64,000 bases of DNA from Deferribacteraceae bacterium UBA6793 (GTDB lineage: Bacteria; Chrysiogenota; Deferribacteres; Deferribacterales; Geovibrionaceae): the NCBI GenBank assembly GCA_002452405.1, contig DKFP01000004.1, forward strand, positions 124,001-188,000, written 5' to 3'. Under the pieces are notes generated by a model that ran no database searches, was not told where the DNA came from, and saw nothing but the letters and a program-made list of their open reading frames with translations. A program made the position numbers and the translations under genes. The first letter of the stretch is position 1, and each line of letters begins with the position of its first letter. This document shows positions 17,572 to 25,141 of this stretch, one piece after another.

Positions 17572-18149
17572 CAGCCATTCCACCTTTTAAGCTGTTTCAG
17601 AAGCTCGCTTTCAGGATATGCTGTTTCGAACTCTTTCATAAGTTTATCTTTCTCAGCGCCTGTGGCTGCAAGGCACGCTCTGTAATACCATACGGAACGG
17701 AGTTTGCCGGAGTTGATATACGTTTTAACGTCAACGCCCTGACCTTCCACATCGGCTTTAAGGCTGTCTGCAAGCTCTTTCAGGTCGCCGTCGGATTTTG
17801 CGAGCAGTTCTTTTGCTGCAGCAGTATTTTTACCGAGAATATACATCTGAGCGGAACGCAGGTTAATATAGTTTGCCGCATCAGAAAATTCGGATGCGGA
17901 TTTGCCGTAATCGGCGACTTTAGCCGCTTCATAATTATTCATCATAGCCGTAAGTTCAAGCATCCCCACTTTGTTCACAAGCATGGAGTCTTTGGATTTG
18001 TTCATTTTATTGAACGAATATCCGATAACAAACAGGACAAGGAGGGCAACAATGCCGATAACCATTTTTTTCAGGTTTCTGGCTAAGAAATGCTCCACCT
18101 GATCAATAGGCTCTTCTTCGATGTCGATAACAGGTTTTCTCTTGCTCAC
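17571..18149 (-). CDS. Single-pass membrane protein with TPR-like periplasmic region (YfgM-like)
   Basis: This 192-residue protein has an acidic cytosolic N-terminus (residues 1-27), one membrane helix (about 30-48, MVIGIVALLVLFVIGYSF) and a helical, Ala/Leu-rich outer part. The plan matches the YfgM/TPR_21 ancillary translocon family: short N-tail, one helix, TPR-like repeats. I cannot confirm the family from motifs alone. It overlaps the PHP gene upstream by four bases and iorA downstream by one base, so it is co-expressed with both. Its function here is unknown. Confidence 0.6.
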   Translation of the reverse strand: MSKRKPVIDIEEEPIDQVEHFLARNLKKMVIGIVALLVLFVIGYSFNKMNKSKDSMLVNKVGMLELTAMMNNYEAAKVADYGKSASEFSDAANYINLRSAQMYILGKNTAAAKELLAKSDGDLKELADSLKADVEGQGVDVKTYINSGKLRSVWYYRACLAATGAEKDKLMKEFETAYPESELLKQLKRWNG

Positions 18150-18814
18150 TTTCTTCCTCCGTAAATTCTGTCAAAAAGAACTTTATTATTATTAATTACT
18201 TTATCAACTTGTTCAGGCGTAAGCCCCGCACCTGCGAGTATTCTTTTAGCCTGTTCAAAGCTCACTCTGTCGCCGGGTGCGTGGTAATCGTTATTTATCA
18301 CGAGTTCGCCGCCCAGCCCCAGAACAGTCTTTGCAACATGTCCGTTGGTGATGCTGTGTCCTTTGCGGGTGGATATCTCAAAATAAACACCATTTTTTAT
18401 GCCTTTTTTCACGATATCCTCAGTGATAAGTCCGGGATGGGCAAGAATATCCACGCCCGCCTCAACAGCGGCAAGGTTTGTGCCCTCCTCCACAGGTTCA
18501 ACGATGGTTTCACCGTGGACGACGATTATATCCGCTCCGGCATTGCGCGCCTTAACGGTCAGTTCGCCTATTTTGTCCGGCGTCACATGTGTCAGTTCAA
18601 GCCCGATAATGACTTTAAAATCATCGTTCTGAGCGTTCACCTGCTCCTTGAAACGGAGCTGATTCTCCAATATAAGCAAATAATTGGACTCGTCAGCATG
18701 GTCAGTAAGCGCCATGCCGCCATAGCCGTCTGTTTTTGCCCTGCGTACAGATTCTGCGGGGATAAGCGCTCCGTCGCTGAATGTGGTGTGTGTGTGCAGG
18801 TCGTATAATTTCAT
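18146..18814 (-). CDS. PHP-domain phosphoesterase, histidinol-phosphatase-like
   Basis: This 222-residue PHP protein has YDLHTHTTFSDG at residues 4-15, ALTDHAD near 35, VVHGETIVEPVEEGTN near 100, HPGL near 131 and NNDYHAPGD near 175. These supply the expected His/Asp metal ligands. Databases often label such proteins as histidinol phosphatase domain proteins, but no his genes are nearby, so the substrate is open. It is unrelated in detail to the PHP protein at 14337-15242 apart from the shared fold. It overlaps the next gene as ATGA. Confidence 0.85.
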   Translation of the reverse strand: MKLYDLHTHTTFSDGALIPAESVRRAKTDGYGGMALTDHADESNYLLILENQLRFKEQVNAQNDDFKVIIGLELTHVTPDKIGELTVKARNAGADIIVVHGETIVEPVEEGTNLAAVEAGVDILAHPGLITEDIVKKGIKNGVYFEISTRKGHSITNGHVAKTVLGLGGELVINNDYHAPGDRVSFEQAKRILAGAGLTPEQVDKVINNNKVLFDRIYGGRK

Positions 18815-18815
18815 G

Positions 18816-19499
18816 CTACACCGTCCTGTTCGTATCCAGAAACTGTCTTACAATTGTTATAACTTCTTCCGGAGTATCAACAAGCTGGATGTACTGTAAA
18901 TCCTGCTTTCTGATATATCCGTTTTCCAGCATTGTATTTTTCAGCCAGTCAAGCAGACCGCTCCAATACTCCGTTCCCACAAGTATCATGGGGAAAGGAA
19001 TTATCTTTCCGGTCTGTATGAGGGTTATAGCCTCAAAAAGTTCGTCCATGGTGCCGAATCCACCAGGAAGAATTATAAACGCGTTGGCATATTTAACCAG
19101 CATTACTTTTCTTACAAAAAAATAGTCGAAAGTCACTGACTTTTTTACATACGGGTTGATTTTCTGTTCGAACGGAAGCTCTATGTTTAGTCCGATGGAC
19201 TGACCGCCCGCCTCGAAAGCGCCTCTGTTCGCCGCCTCCATAACGCCGGGACCGCCGCCTGTAACAACGCTGATGCCTTCTGCCGCCAGTTTTCTGCCTA
19301 TTTCCCTTGCAAGGTCGTATTTTTCATCGCCCTCTTTAACCCTTGCGGAACCGAAAACGGTTACGGCAGGATCTATACCCGAAAGTTTTTCAAATCCTTC
19401 AACAAATTCGGCGAGAATTTTAAAAATGCGCCATGTGTCGCCCACTTTCATGTCGTCAATGAGATACTGCATTCCGCCTACGTCGTTACAATCTTTCAT
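18816..19499 (-). CDS. LOG-family (TIGR00730) Rossmann-fold protein
   Basis: This protein of about 227 residues has the LOG signatures GGGPGVMEAANRGA and PGGFGTMDELFE, which in characterised members bind and cleave nucleoside 5'-monophosphates (cytokinin riboside 5'-monophosphate phosphoribohydrolase). The bacterial role is probably nucleotide turnover. ATG at 19499 or GTG at 19505 could be the start. A promoter with a perfect palindrome over its -35 lies upstream, and a MarR gene is divergent, so local repression is plausible. Confidence 0.88.
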   Translation of the reverse strand: MKDCNDVGGMQYLIDDMKVGDTWRIFKILAEFVEGFEKLSGIDPAVTVFGSARVKEGDEKYDLAREIGRKLAAEGISVVTGGGPGVMEAANRGAFEAGGQSIGLNIELPFEQKINPYVKKSVTFDYFFVRKVMLVKYANAFIILPGGFGTMDELFEAITLIQTGKIIPFPMILVGTEYWSGLLDWLKNTMLENGYIRKQDLQYIQLVDTPEEVITIVRQFLDTNRTV

Positions 19500-19526
19500 A
19501 AACACCGTCCATTACAGGAAACAATT

Positions 19527-19555
19527 AAAATACACAAAATACTTTCTGTTTTCAA
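19527..19555 (-). promoter_or_regulatory. Promoter of the LOG-family gene
   Basis: The minus strand reads TTGAAA (19550-19555), 17 bases, TATTTT (19527-19532), with TG just ahead of the -10. The predicted start near 19520 gives a leader of about 20 bases. The -35 lies inside the palindrome at 19548-19570. Confidence 0.6.
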
Positions 19556-19570
19556 TTGAATATTGAAAAC
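19548..19570. promoter_or_regulatory. Palindromic operator candidate
   Basis: GTTTTCAAT (19548-19556), spacer TGAAT, and ATTGAAAAC (19562-19570) form a perfect 9-bp inverted repeat of 23 bases overall. It covers the -35 of the LOG-gene promoter. Size, A/T richness and position fit a site for a dimeric winged-helix repressor such as the adjacent MarR protein. The pairing of site and protein is inference. Confidence 0.65.
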
Positions 19571-19640
19571 CGTCGTAATGTTTGCGACGCAAATAGTAAA
19601 ATAAATAGTATAAATTTATTTTATTGACACAACTATTTTG

Positions 19641-19669
19641 TTGACAAAAGCCAAACACGCCTCTAATGT
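19641..19669 (+). promoter_or_regulatory. Promoter of the MarR gene (possibly leaderless transcript)
   Basis: TTGACA (19641-19646), a 17-base spacer and TAATGT (19664-19669) lie just ahead of the best start codon, ATG at 19677. The predicted transcription start coincides with that codon within a base or two. No ribosome-binding sequence precedes it. Another TTGACA occurs at 19624-19629 without a partner -10. Confidence 0.55.
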
Positions 19670-19676
19670 AGCGTCT

Positions 19677-20114
19677 ATGTTAGGACTTGACGATACACTC
19701 ACATTTCTGATCAACAGAGCATCAACACTGGCAAGACAGGAGTTTGAAGGCAGACTGAGAAAGTTTGACCTCACTCCGGCACAGTGGGCGGTTCTCATCC
19801 GCCTTTCCGAGCAGGACGGTCTGAACATGACCGAACTCGGACACCTGCTTTATTTTGACAAACCCACTACAACAGGTGTTGTCAACCGTCTGGTTAAGAA
19901 AAAATATGTGAAAAAGGTTAAAAACCGTAAAGACCGCAGGGTTACACATGTTTTCATTACAGACGCAGGAAAAGAGGCTCTTTTGCCCGTTGAACCGATC
20001 ATAAACTTCTATTCAGAGAACTTTCTGAAAGATATCTCAGATGAAGAATATGACACGGCAAAAAATGTGCTGAAAACACTAATAAGAAACATTAAAGCTG
20101 TAGAAAACTATTAA
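19677..20114 (+). CDS. MarR-family transcriptional regulator
   Basis: This regulator of about 145 residues has the MarR layout: helix 1 from LDDTLTFLINRAS, the winged helix (LTPAQWAVLIRLSEQDGLNMTELG, then the recognition segment DKPTTTGVVNRLVKKKYV, and a wing KNRKDRRVTHVFITDAGKE), and a C-terminal dimer helix. The frame is open to a TTG at 19638. I choose ATG 19677 because MarR proteins usually start just before helix 1 and the upstream part holds a good promoter. It is divergent from the LOG gene and followed by the TolC-like gene, suggesting control of efflux and/or the LOG gene. Confidence 0.9.
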   Translation: MLGLDDTLTFLINRASTLARQEFEGRLRKFDLTPAQWAVLIRLSEQDGLNMTELGHLLYFDKPTTTGVVNRLVKKKYVKKVKNRKDRRVTHVFITDAGKEALLPVEPIINFYSENFLKDISDEEYDTAKNVLKTLIRNIKAVENY

Positions 20115-20194
20115 TGTCCGGCAATTGACCGGATTTAAATATGTTGAACAAGCGTTTAGCCTCTGATAATATCACTGCGTCTTTTAAATGAACA

Positions 20195-20203
20195 TGATAT
20201 AAT
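20195..20203 (+). promoter_or_regulatory. Extended -10 promoter of the TolC-like gene
   Basis: The sequence TGATATAAT (20195-20203) is a perfect extended -10 (TGnTATAAT). No good -35 lies 16 to 18 bases upstream, which extended -10 promoters tolerate. The predicted start is near 20210, leaving about 14 bases before the start codon with GAGG within them. A weak inverted repeat TCCGG/CCGGA (20117-20133) just after the marR stop may be a poor terminator. Confidence 0.5.
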
Positions 20204-20223
20204 CTCTGAAACACGAGGCTGAT

Positions 20224-21495
20224 ATGAAAAAATATATTTTCTGCACTCTTCTGATGTCCGCTGTTTCTGTATCCGCTGCAACGCTGGATTCGGCTATCGG
20301 CGACGCATTTCAAAATAACAATTCCATCATATCCCAGATATACACTGCGCAGTCCGCCGGATATCAGGCGCAGGCGCAGAAAAGCGGCTATTTTCCCACA
20401 GCCGACGCCGGATATGCCTATAAACACAGCTCAGAAAAGGCTTTCGGCTATGTCGAGGAACAGTTTTCTCAGGCTGGGCTGGAAATAACTTATAACCTGT
20501 TCAATGGCGGTGCCGACAGATACGGCTACCTCTCGGCAGAAAAACAACATGAAGCACAAAAGTTTACCACAGAGGGGATAAAGCAGGATGTGGCTCTTGC
20601 GGTCAAAAAAGCGTACATAGAGATACTCAAGGCAAAGGAGACTATCGCCGTTGCCGATCGTGCGGTGGCACTGCTTGAAAACCAGCTTCAGGACGTAAAA
20701 TTATCCTATTCAGTGGGATATGTAGCGAAGAACGAAGTTCTTAAAGTCGAAGCGGAACTGGCCTCGGCAAAACAGACGCAGCTTTCATCCGTCAGCGGTT
20801 ACAGAACTGCGGTTTTTAACCTTGAACAACTGACTGGAAGAGACTACCCGGAAAACGAAATATTTGAAACTTTTCAGTTTTCCGATGACACGGCAACCTA
20901 CGAGGAACTCAGAAAAGAGATGTTTGCCAACCGAAGCGAAATTAAATATACCCGGAGCCTCATCGAATCCGCAGATTATTCCAAAAAAGCCGTCAACGCA
21001 GGCTATCTGCCCAAGGTTAACCTGGGCGCAGGGTTTTATTCATACGGTCAGGAGGTTTCCCCCGCCGACAGAGACTACACATACGATTCCGAAACTCTGC
21101 TTTCTGCTTCTGTAAATCTTAATCTGTTCGACGGTTTCGCAAAGAAAAACAGTATCATGGCGCAGGAAACTGTAAAAAAAGCACTTACATACAGATTACT
21201 TGAACTAAAATCGCAGATGGATTTGCAGCTTAAAACCGCAATTGAGAATCTGGCGCTTGCCAGAGCAAGCCTTGAAACAGCCAAAAGTGAAACGGAATCA
21301 TCGGCGGAGAACTACCGCATAACTCAGAACAGATTTAAACAGAAGGTAGCGACAAACACCGACCTGCTGGATGCCAGAGTGATGCTCACCCGCGCCGAAA
21401 GCAGCCGGAACACAGCGCAGTATAACATCTATAAAGCGATTGCAGAAATTGAAAGAATAATCGAAAAAAATGGGCTGAAATACGGCAAAGACTGA
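20224..21495 (+). CDS. TolC-family outer-membrane channel protein
   Basis: This 423-residue protein begins with a signal peptide (MKKYIFCTLLMSAVSVSAA, cleavage near residue 19) and has the internal duplication of long coiled-coil helices and short beta stretches typical of the TolC/OMF family (for example LNLFDGFAKKNSIMAQ near 300, matching YNLFNGGADRYGY near 95). It would be the outer-membrane duct for type I secretion or RND efflux, but no pump or fusion protein gene is adjacent. The MarR gene upstream suggests inducible export of a small toxic compound. Confidence 0.88.
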   Translation: MKKYIFCTLLMSAVSVSAATLDSAIGDAFQNNNSIISQIYTAQSAGYQAQAQKSGYFPTADAGYAYKHSSEKAFGYVEEQFSQAGLEITYNLFNGGADRYGYLSAEKQHEAQKFTTEGIKQDVALAVKKAYIEILKAKETIAVADRAVALLENQLQDVKLSYSVGYVAKNEVLKVEAELASAKQTQLSSVSGYRTAVFNLEQLTGRDYPENEIFETFQFSDDTATYEELRKEMFANRSEIKYTRSLIESADYSKKAVNAGYLPKVNLGAGFYSYGQEVSPADRDYTYDSETLLSASVNLNLFDGFAKKNSIMAQETVKKALTYRLLELKSQMDLQLKTAIENLALARASLETAKSETESSAENYRITQNRFKQKVATNTDLLDARVMLTRAESSRNTAQYNIYKAIAEIERIIEKNGLKYGKD

Positions 21496-21677
21496 TGACA
21501 AAGAGTTTTTGCGCTCTTATTTCAAAACATTCGCTTTAATTATGCAACGGAAACATATATGTCTTCGCGAACCCTGAAAGCGTGAAGCGATCTGAACCGT
21601 TCAGACTGCCGCGTTACTTCGTTCCTCGCAGAGACGGGGAGGAAAATCGATAGAGCTGCTTTGACTTTTCAGCCTTC
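21496..21677. other. Convergent gap between the TolC-like gene and pilT
   Basis: This 182-base gap lies between two converging genes. It contains a weak hairpin AAGAG/CTCTT (21501-21518) followed by ATTT after the TolC-like stop, and the paired repeat at 21558-21636. I see no gene in it. Confidence 0.6.
21558..21636. repeat. Dispersed paired repeat, copy 2 (tail to tail)
   Basis: The plus-oriented unit TATGTCTTCGCGAACC...GTGAAGCGATCTGAA (about 21558-21596) is followed by a minus-oriented unit which, read on minus, begins CGTCTCTGCGAGGAACGAAG (about 21601-21636). The two lie tail to tail, the opposite order to copies 1 and 3. The inner ends CTGAAC/GTTCAG form a dyad. It could serve as a bidirectional terminator between the converging genes. 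Confidence 0.65.
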
Positions 21678-22754
21678 CTACATAAAGCCTTCGCGCTTCA
21701 TCAACTGCTTTACCTCTTCGGGGTAAACAGCTCTGTTTATTGCTTCTTCTTTGGTTATAAGTCCTTTCCGGAAATTATCCATAAGCGACTGGCTCATAGT
21801 CTGCATTCCATGTTCGCCCTGTCCAGCCTGCATTGATGAGTAGACCTGATGCAGTTTGTCTTCGCGTATCAGGTTGCGTATGGCGGATGTAGGAATGAGC
21901 ACTTCGCACACCATAACCCTTCCCTTGCCGTCAGCCTTTTGTACGAGCTGCTGGGAGATTATCCCCTCAAGCACAAACGAAAGCTGCGCCCTCACCTGCG
22001 ATTGCGCGTGTGAAGGGAAAACGTCAATTATCCTGTTGATGGTCTGAACAGCACTGTTTGTATGGAGCGTACCCATGGCAAGGTGCCCTGTTTCAGCCAC
22101 GGTGAGTGCCGCTTCAATAGTTTCCATATCACGCATCTCACCGATGAGACACACGTCCGGATCCTGTCTTAACAGATATTTCAGTGCAGTCTTGAACGAT
22201 TTTGTATCCGCATTCAGCTCTCTCTGGTTAACAGTCGCCATCTTATGCGGATGCACAAACTCTATTGGATCTTCTATGGTTACGATATGAACAGGCTGCT
22301 CTGAATTTATCTTATCAATCATAGCGGCAAGAGTGCTTGATTTACCGCTTCCTGTGGGTCCGGTAACGAGAACAAGCCCTCTGGGTTTACTGCACAGAGA
22401 CGTAACCACAGGAGGAAGATTCAGTTGCTCAAAAGTTCTTATTTTATATGGGATAACTCGGAAAGCAGCAGCAACGGCGCCCCTTTGCATAAAGAAGTTC
22501 GCTCTGAACCTGCTCATATTTTTGATGCCGAACGACAGGTCAAGCTCCCATTCCTCTTCAAATCGCTTCTTCTGCGATTCGTTCAGTATGCTGTAACAGA
22601 GAGCCTTCGTATCAGAAGGGGTCAGGGGTTCGCCCTCCATTTTTATAAGATCGCCATTTATGCGGAACGCAGGGGGTGCTCCTGCCGTAATGTGGAGGTC
22701 GCTTGCGTCCATCTCAACCATTTTTGTAAGCAGTTCCTGCAAGTTATAAGACAT
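21678..22754 (-). CDS. pilT: Twitching motility / type IV pilus retraction ATPase PilT
   Basis: This 358-residue protein is a PilT-type hexameric ATPase that depolymerises type IV pili at the inner membrane. Walker A is GPTGSGKSST (near 132), the Walker B region contains DPDVCLIGEMRD, the His box is GTLHTNSAVQTI, and the C-terminal AIRNLIRE motif diagnostic of PilT, needed for retraction, is present near residue 290. Other pilus genes are not in the window. It is the last gene of a long minus block and starts nine bases after aroE ends. Confidence 0.95.
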   Translation of the reverse strand: MSYNLQELLTKMVEMDASDLHITAGAPPAFRINGDLIKMEGEPLTPSDTKALCYSILNESQKKRFEEEWELDLSFGIKNMSRFRANFFMQRGAVAAAFRVIPYKIRTFEQLNLPPVVTSLCSKPRGLVLVTGPTGSGKSSTLAAMIDKINSEQPVHIVTIEDPIEFVHPHKMATVNQRELNADTKSFKTALKYLLRQDPDVCLIGEMRDMETIEAALTVAETGHLAMGTLHTNSAVQTINRIIDVFPSHAQSQVRAQLSFVLEGIISQQLVQKADGKGRVMVCEVLIPTSAIRNLIREDKLHQVYSSMQAGQGEHGMQTMSQSLMDNFRKGLITKEEAINRAVYPEEVKQLMKREGFM

Positions 22755-22763
22755 ATAAGCCCC

Positions 22764-23570
22764 CTAAAGACCAAGCTCGCCGGCAATCTCACCAACACTG
22801 AAATCGGGGTAAAAACCCGTCCATATTTCAAAGGCTCTTGCCGCCTGATAAACCAGCATCGGAAACCCGTCCAGAAGTTTACATCCACTGTCGGACATCT
22901 CTTTGAGAAAAGGGGTAAGCCCTTTCTTATATTGCAGGTCAACGGCCGCCTTAGCGCAGTGCACGCAGGACATATCGGCGAAAACGCCGTCTTTCAGTCC
23001 CATACTGGTACCGTTTATCACGTAGTCAAAATTTCTGTCAGTCTTAATAAAATTATAATCCTGAACGGAAACCTTGTCAAAGTCCATTGCCTTTAATGTT
23101 GCCTCGGCCTTGTTTGTATCACGGTTTACAACGGTGAGGCGCACATTATTTTTTTTCAGAGAATAAAGTACAGCTTTCGATGCGCCGCCGCATCCCAGAA
23201 GCAGAACCTCTGCACTGTTCATGTCGCATTCACCGTCTTTCAGCATCCCTTCGAAACCGCACACATCGGTATTAAAGCCTTTCAGCCCGCCTTCGTTCAG
23301 CACAGTGTTGACAGCGCCGACACCCGATGCAATTTCGTCCTCGGATATGAGATACTTGCGTATCTCTTCTTTATGAGGAACGGTGACGTTAAAGCCTTTA
23401 AAAGAATATCTTTTAAGCGTATTGATAGTTTCGGAAAGCGCCTGTCCGCCATCGGTTTCGAAGCAGCAGAACCCGCCGTTCAGTCCCGAACTTTTCAAAA
23501 ACCTCGTCTGAATAAAAGGTGAAAACGTATGACTCAAAGGGTCGCCTATAAGTGCGAGATTAAGAAACAT
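22764..23570 (-). CDS. aroE: Shikimate dehydrogenase (NADP+)
   Basis: This enzyme of about 268 residues reduces 3-dehydroshikimate to shikimate in the aromatic pathway. Visible are GDPLSHTFSPFI (substrate Ser pair), NVTVPHKEEI with the catalytic lysine near 65, LLGCGGASKAVLYSL (NADP-binding) and NGTSMGL. The frame extends to a TTG at 23582, but ATG at 23570 has GAGGAT at proper spacing. The start overlaps the end of the DUF502 gene. Confidence 0.95.
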   Translation of the reverse strand: MFLNLALIGDPLSHTFSPFIQTRFLKSSGLNGGFCCFETDGGQALSETINTLKRYSFKGFNVTVPHKEEIRKYLISEDEIASGVGAVNTVLNEGGLKGFNTDVCGFEGMLKDGECDMNSAEVLLLGCGGASKAVLYSLKKNNVRLTVVNRDTNKAEATLKAMDFDKVSVQDYNFIKTDRNFDYVINGTSMGLKDGVFADMSCVHCAKAAVDLQYKKGLTPFLKEMSDSGCKLLDGFPMLVYQAARAFEIWTGFYPDFSVGEIAGELGL

Positions 23571-24213
23571 CCTTATCCTCAATTATCTTTTTATCTTCCG
23601 GTTCAACGAGTCCGGCGGAGATGATAAATTTGACGCCGTCGTCTACGGATATATCGGCATCCAATATCTCTTTTTTGGGGATTATCAGTATGAAGCCGGA
23701 TGTAGGGTTAGGCGTGGTTGGTATAAAGACATTTATACAGTCCTCTCCTATGGCTTTGTTAAAGAACTCCGATGATTCTCTGGTCAGAAATCCCATGCTG
23801 TACATGCCTTTTCTCGGATATTCCACCAGAACGACCTTTTTAAAACTGCCGCCGCCCGCTGTCTGCACAGCCTGAACAACCTGTTGTATGGAAGAATATA
23901 TGCTCCGAACGACAGGAATCTTATCTGCGATGCGTTCAACAAAGCGCAGAGTGACCTTACCTATGTAGTGTTTTGCTGCAACACCGATCAGCACCAGAAG
24001 TATGAGTATGATAATAAAAGAAATTATCTTCTGGATATAGATATGTATCTCCACTTCCATATATCTGGTTATCATGCCCAGATACGGCAGGAAAAAGCTG
24101 GAAAATTTGTCGAAAAGAAACTTGATAACCCAAAAAGTAATAATAAGCGGAAGCGTAGCCAGAATCCCTGTTATCAGCGAACGCTGAAAGAACACCCTGA
24201 ACTTGCCAAGCAT
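23560..24213 (-). CDS. DUF502-family inner-membrane protein
   Basis: This 217-residue protein has two N-terminal membrane segments (about residues 12-33 and 60-82) and a soluble beta-rich C-terminal part containing VEYPRKGMYSMGFLT and FIPTTPNPTSGFILIIPK, which are hallmarks of DUF502. The function of the family is unknown. It lies between a YhaM-like nuclease and aroE, overlapping the latter by 11 bases. Family assignment is firm, role is not. Confidence 0.85.
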   Translation of the reverse strand: MLGKFRVFFQRSLITGILATLPLIITFWVIKFLFDKFSSFFLPYLGMITRYMEVEIHIYIQKIISFIIILILLVLIGVAAKHYIGKVTLRFVERIADKIPVVRSIYSSIQQVVQAVQTAGGGSFKKVVLVEYPRKGMYSMGFLTRESSEFFNKAIGEDCINVFIPTTPNPTSGFILIIPKKEILDADISVDDGVKFIISAGLVEPEDKKIIEDKDVS

Positions 24214-24232
24214 TTAAAGCCTCCCAAAATAA

Positions 24233-25141
24233 TCAGCTATGTTTGAAAAGCTGCCTTTCAAGCAGCCTGTCGTAACCGCTCCATCCCTTTTCTACTCCGT
24301 CCCTTTCAAAGATAGAGAAAAAAGTGTTAAGTTTTGCGTCCATATCGTCCAGATGGTGCAGAATGAACGCTTCAGGCGTTTTAGGTTTTTTAGGTGAGCC
24401 GTACTCCAGAAGTCCGTGGTGGCTCACTATTAGGTGGGAAATGAGATATTTAAGGTCTTCCGGGAAGCCGTCTATCTCTGAAATATATTTGTTCAGCATC
24501 TCGACGCCTAGCAAAAGGTGTCCTAGCAGTTTGCCGCTGTCTGTGTATTCAAGCCCTGTCCCCGCCTGCATCTCCTTTACCTTGCCAAGGTCGTGAAAAA
24601 GCGCGCCCATGATGAGGTGCTGTGTGTTAACAAGGTCTTTATAGTAGTCGCCGACGAGAACTGACAAACGGACAATACTGAGCGTATGCTCAAGAAGCCC
24701 GCCAACATATGCGTGATGAACCGATTTTGCCGCAGGCATTTTTTTAAAGCTGTCAAGAGTTTCGGTATCCTTGAAAAATCTGTCCACGAGTGCTGCCAGA
24801 TAAGTGTCCGTCACCCTTTCCAGAAGGATAAGCTCAAGCTCCTGAATAAGCTCTTCGCTGTCAATTCCCCTTTTCGGCAGGAATTCCGACGGGTCGGCAT
24901 CCTTAACAACCGTCATTGTAGATATTTTAAGCTGATCCTGCCCGCCGAACTGCTGAATCATACCAACGGCATCGACGATATCGCCGTTTTGAGGGTCAAA
25001 ATCCAGTTTATTACTCTCGAACATTATTCCGTTGCGTCTGTTACCGTCTCTGTCGCACATTATAGCGCGCAGATAGGGCTTGCCGTCCTTCGTTTTGCTT
25101 TTGATGATGTCTGTAAGCATGTATCTGCCGGGTATTTCCAC
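24233..25141 (-). CDS. OB-fold plus HD-domain 3'-5' exoribonuclease (YhaM-like)
   Basis: This protein of about 302 residues has an N-terminal OB-like domain (residues 1-90) followed by an HD domain: HHAYVGGLLEHTLSIVRL near 145, the HD pair in LIMGALFHDLGKVKEM near 185, and HLIVSHHG near 235. The arrangement matches YhaM/CBF1, a 3'-5' exonuclease acting on RNA and DNA. I choose GTG at 25141 as start, with GGAGGA five bases ahead and overlapping the tldD stop (TAGTG). An upstream extension of the frame inside tldD is not credible. Confidence 0.82.
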   Translation of the reverse strand: MEIPGRYMLTDIIKSKTKDGKPYLRAIMCDRDGNRRNGIMFESNKLDFDPQNGDIVDAVGMIQQFGGQDQLKISTMTVVKDADPSEFLPKRGIDSEELIQELELILLERVTDTYLAALVDRFFKDTETLDSFKKMPAAKSVHHAYVGGLLEHTLSIVRLSVLVGDYYKDLVNTQHLIMGALFHDLGKVKEMQAGTGLEYTDSGKLLGHLLLGVEMLNKYISEIDGFPEDLKYLISHLIVSHHGLLEYGSPKKPKTPEAFILHHLDDMDAKLNTFFSIFERDGVEKGWSGYDRLLERQLFKHS

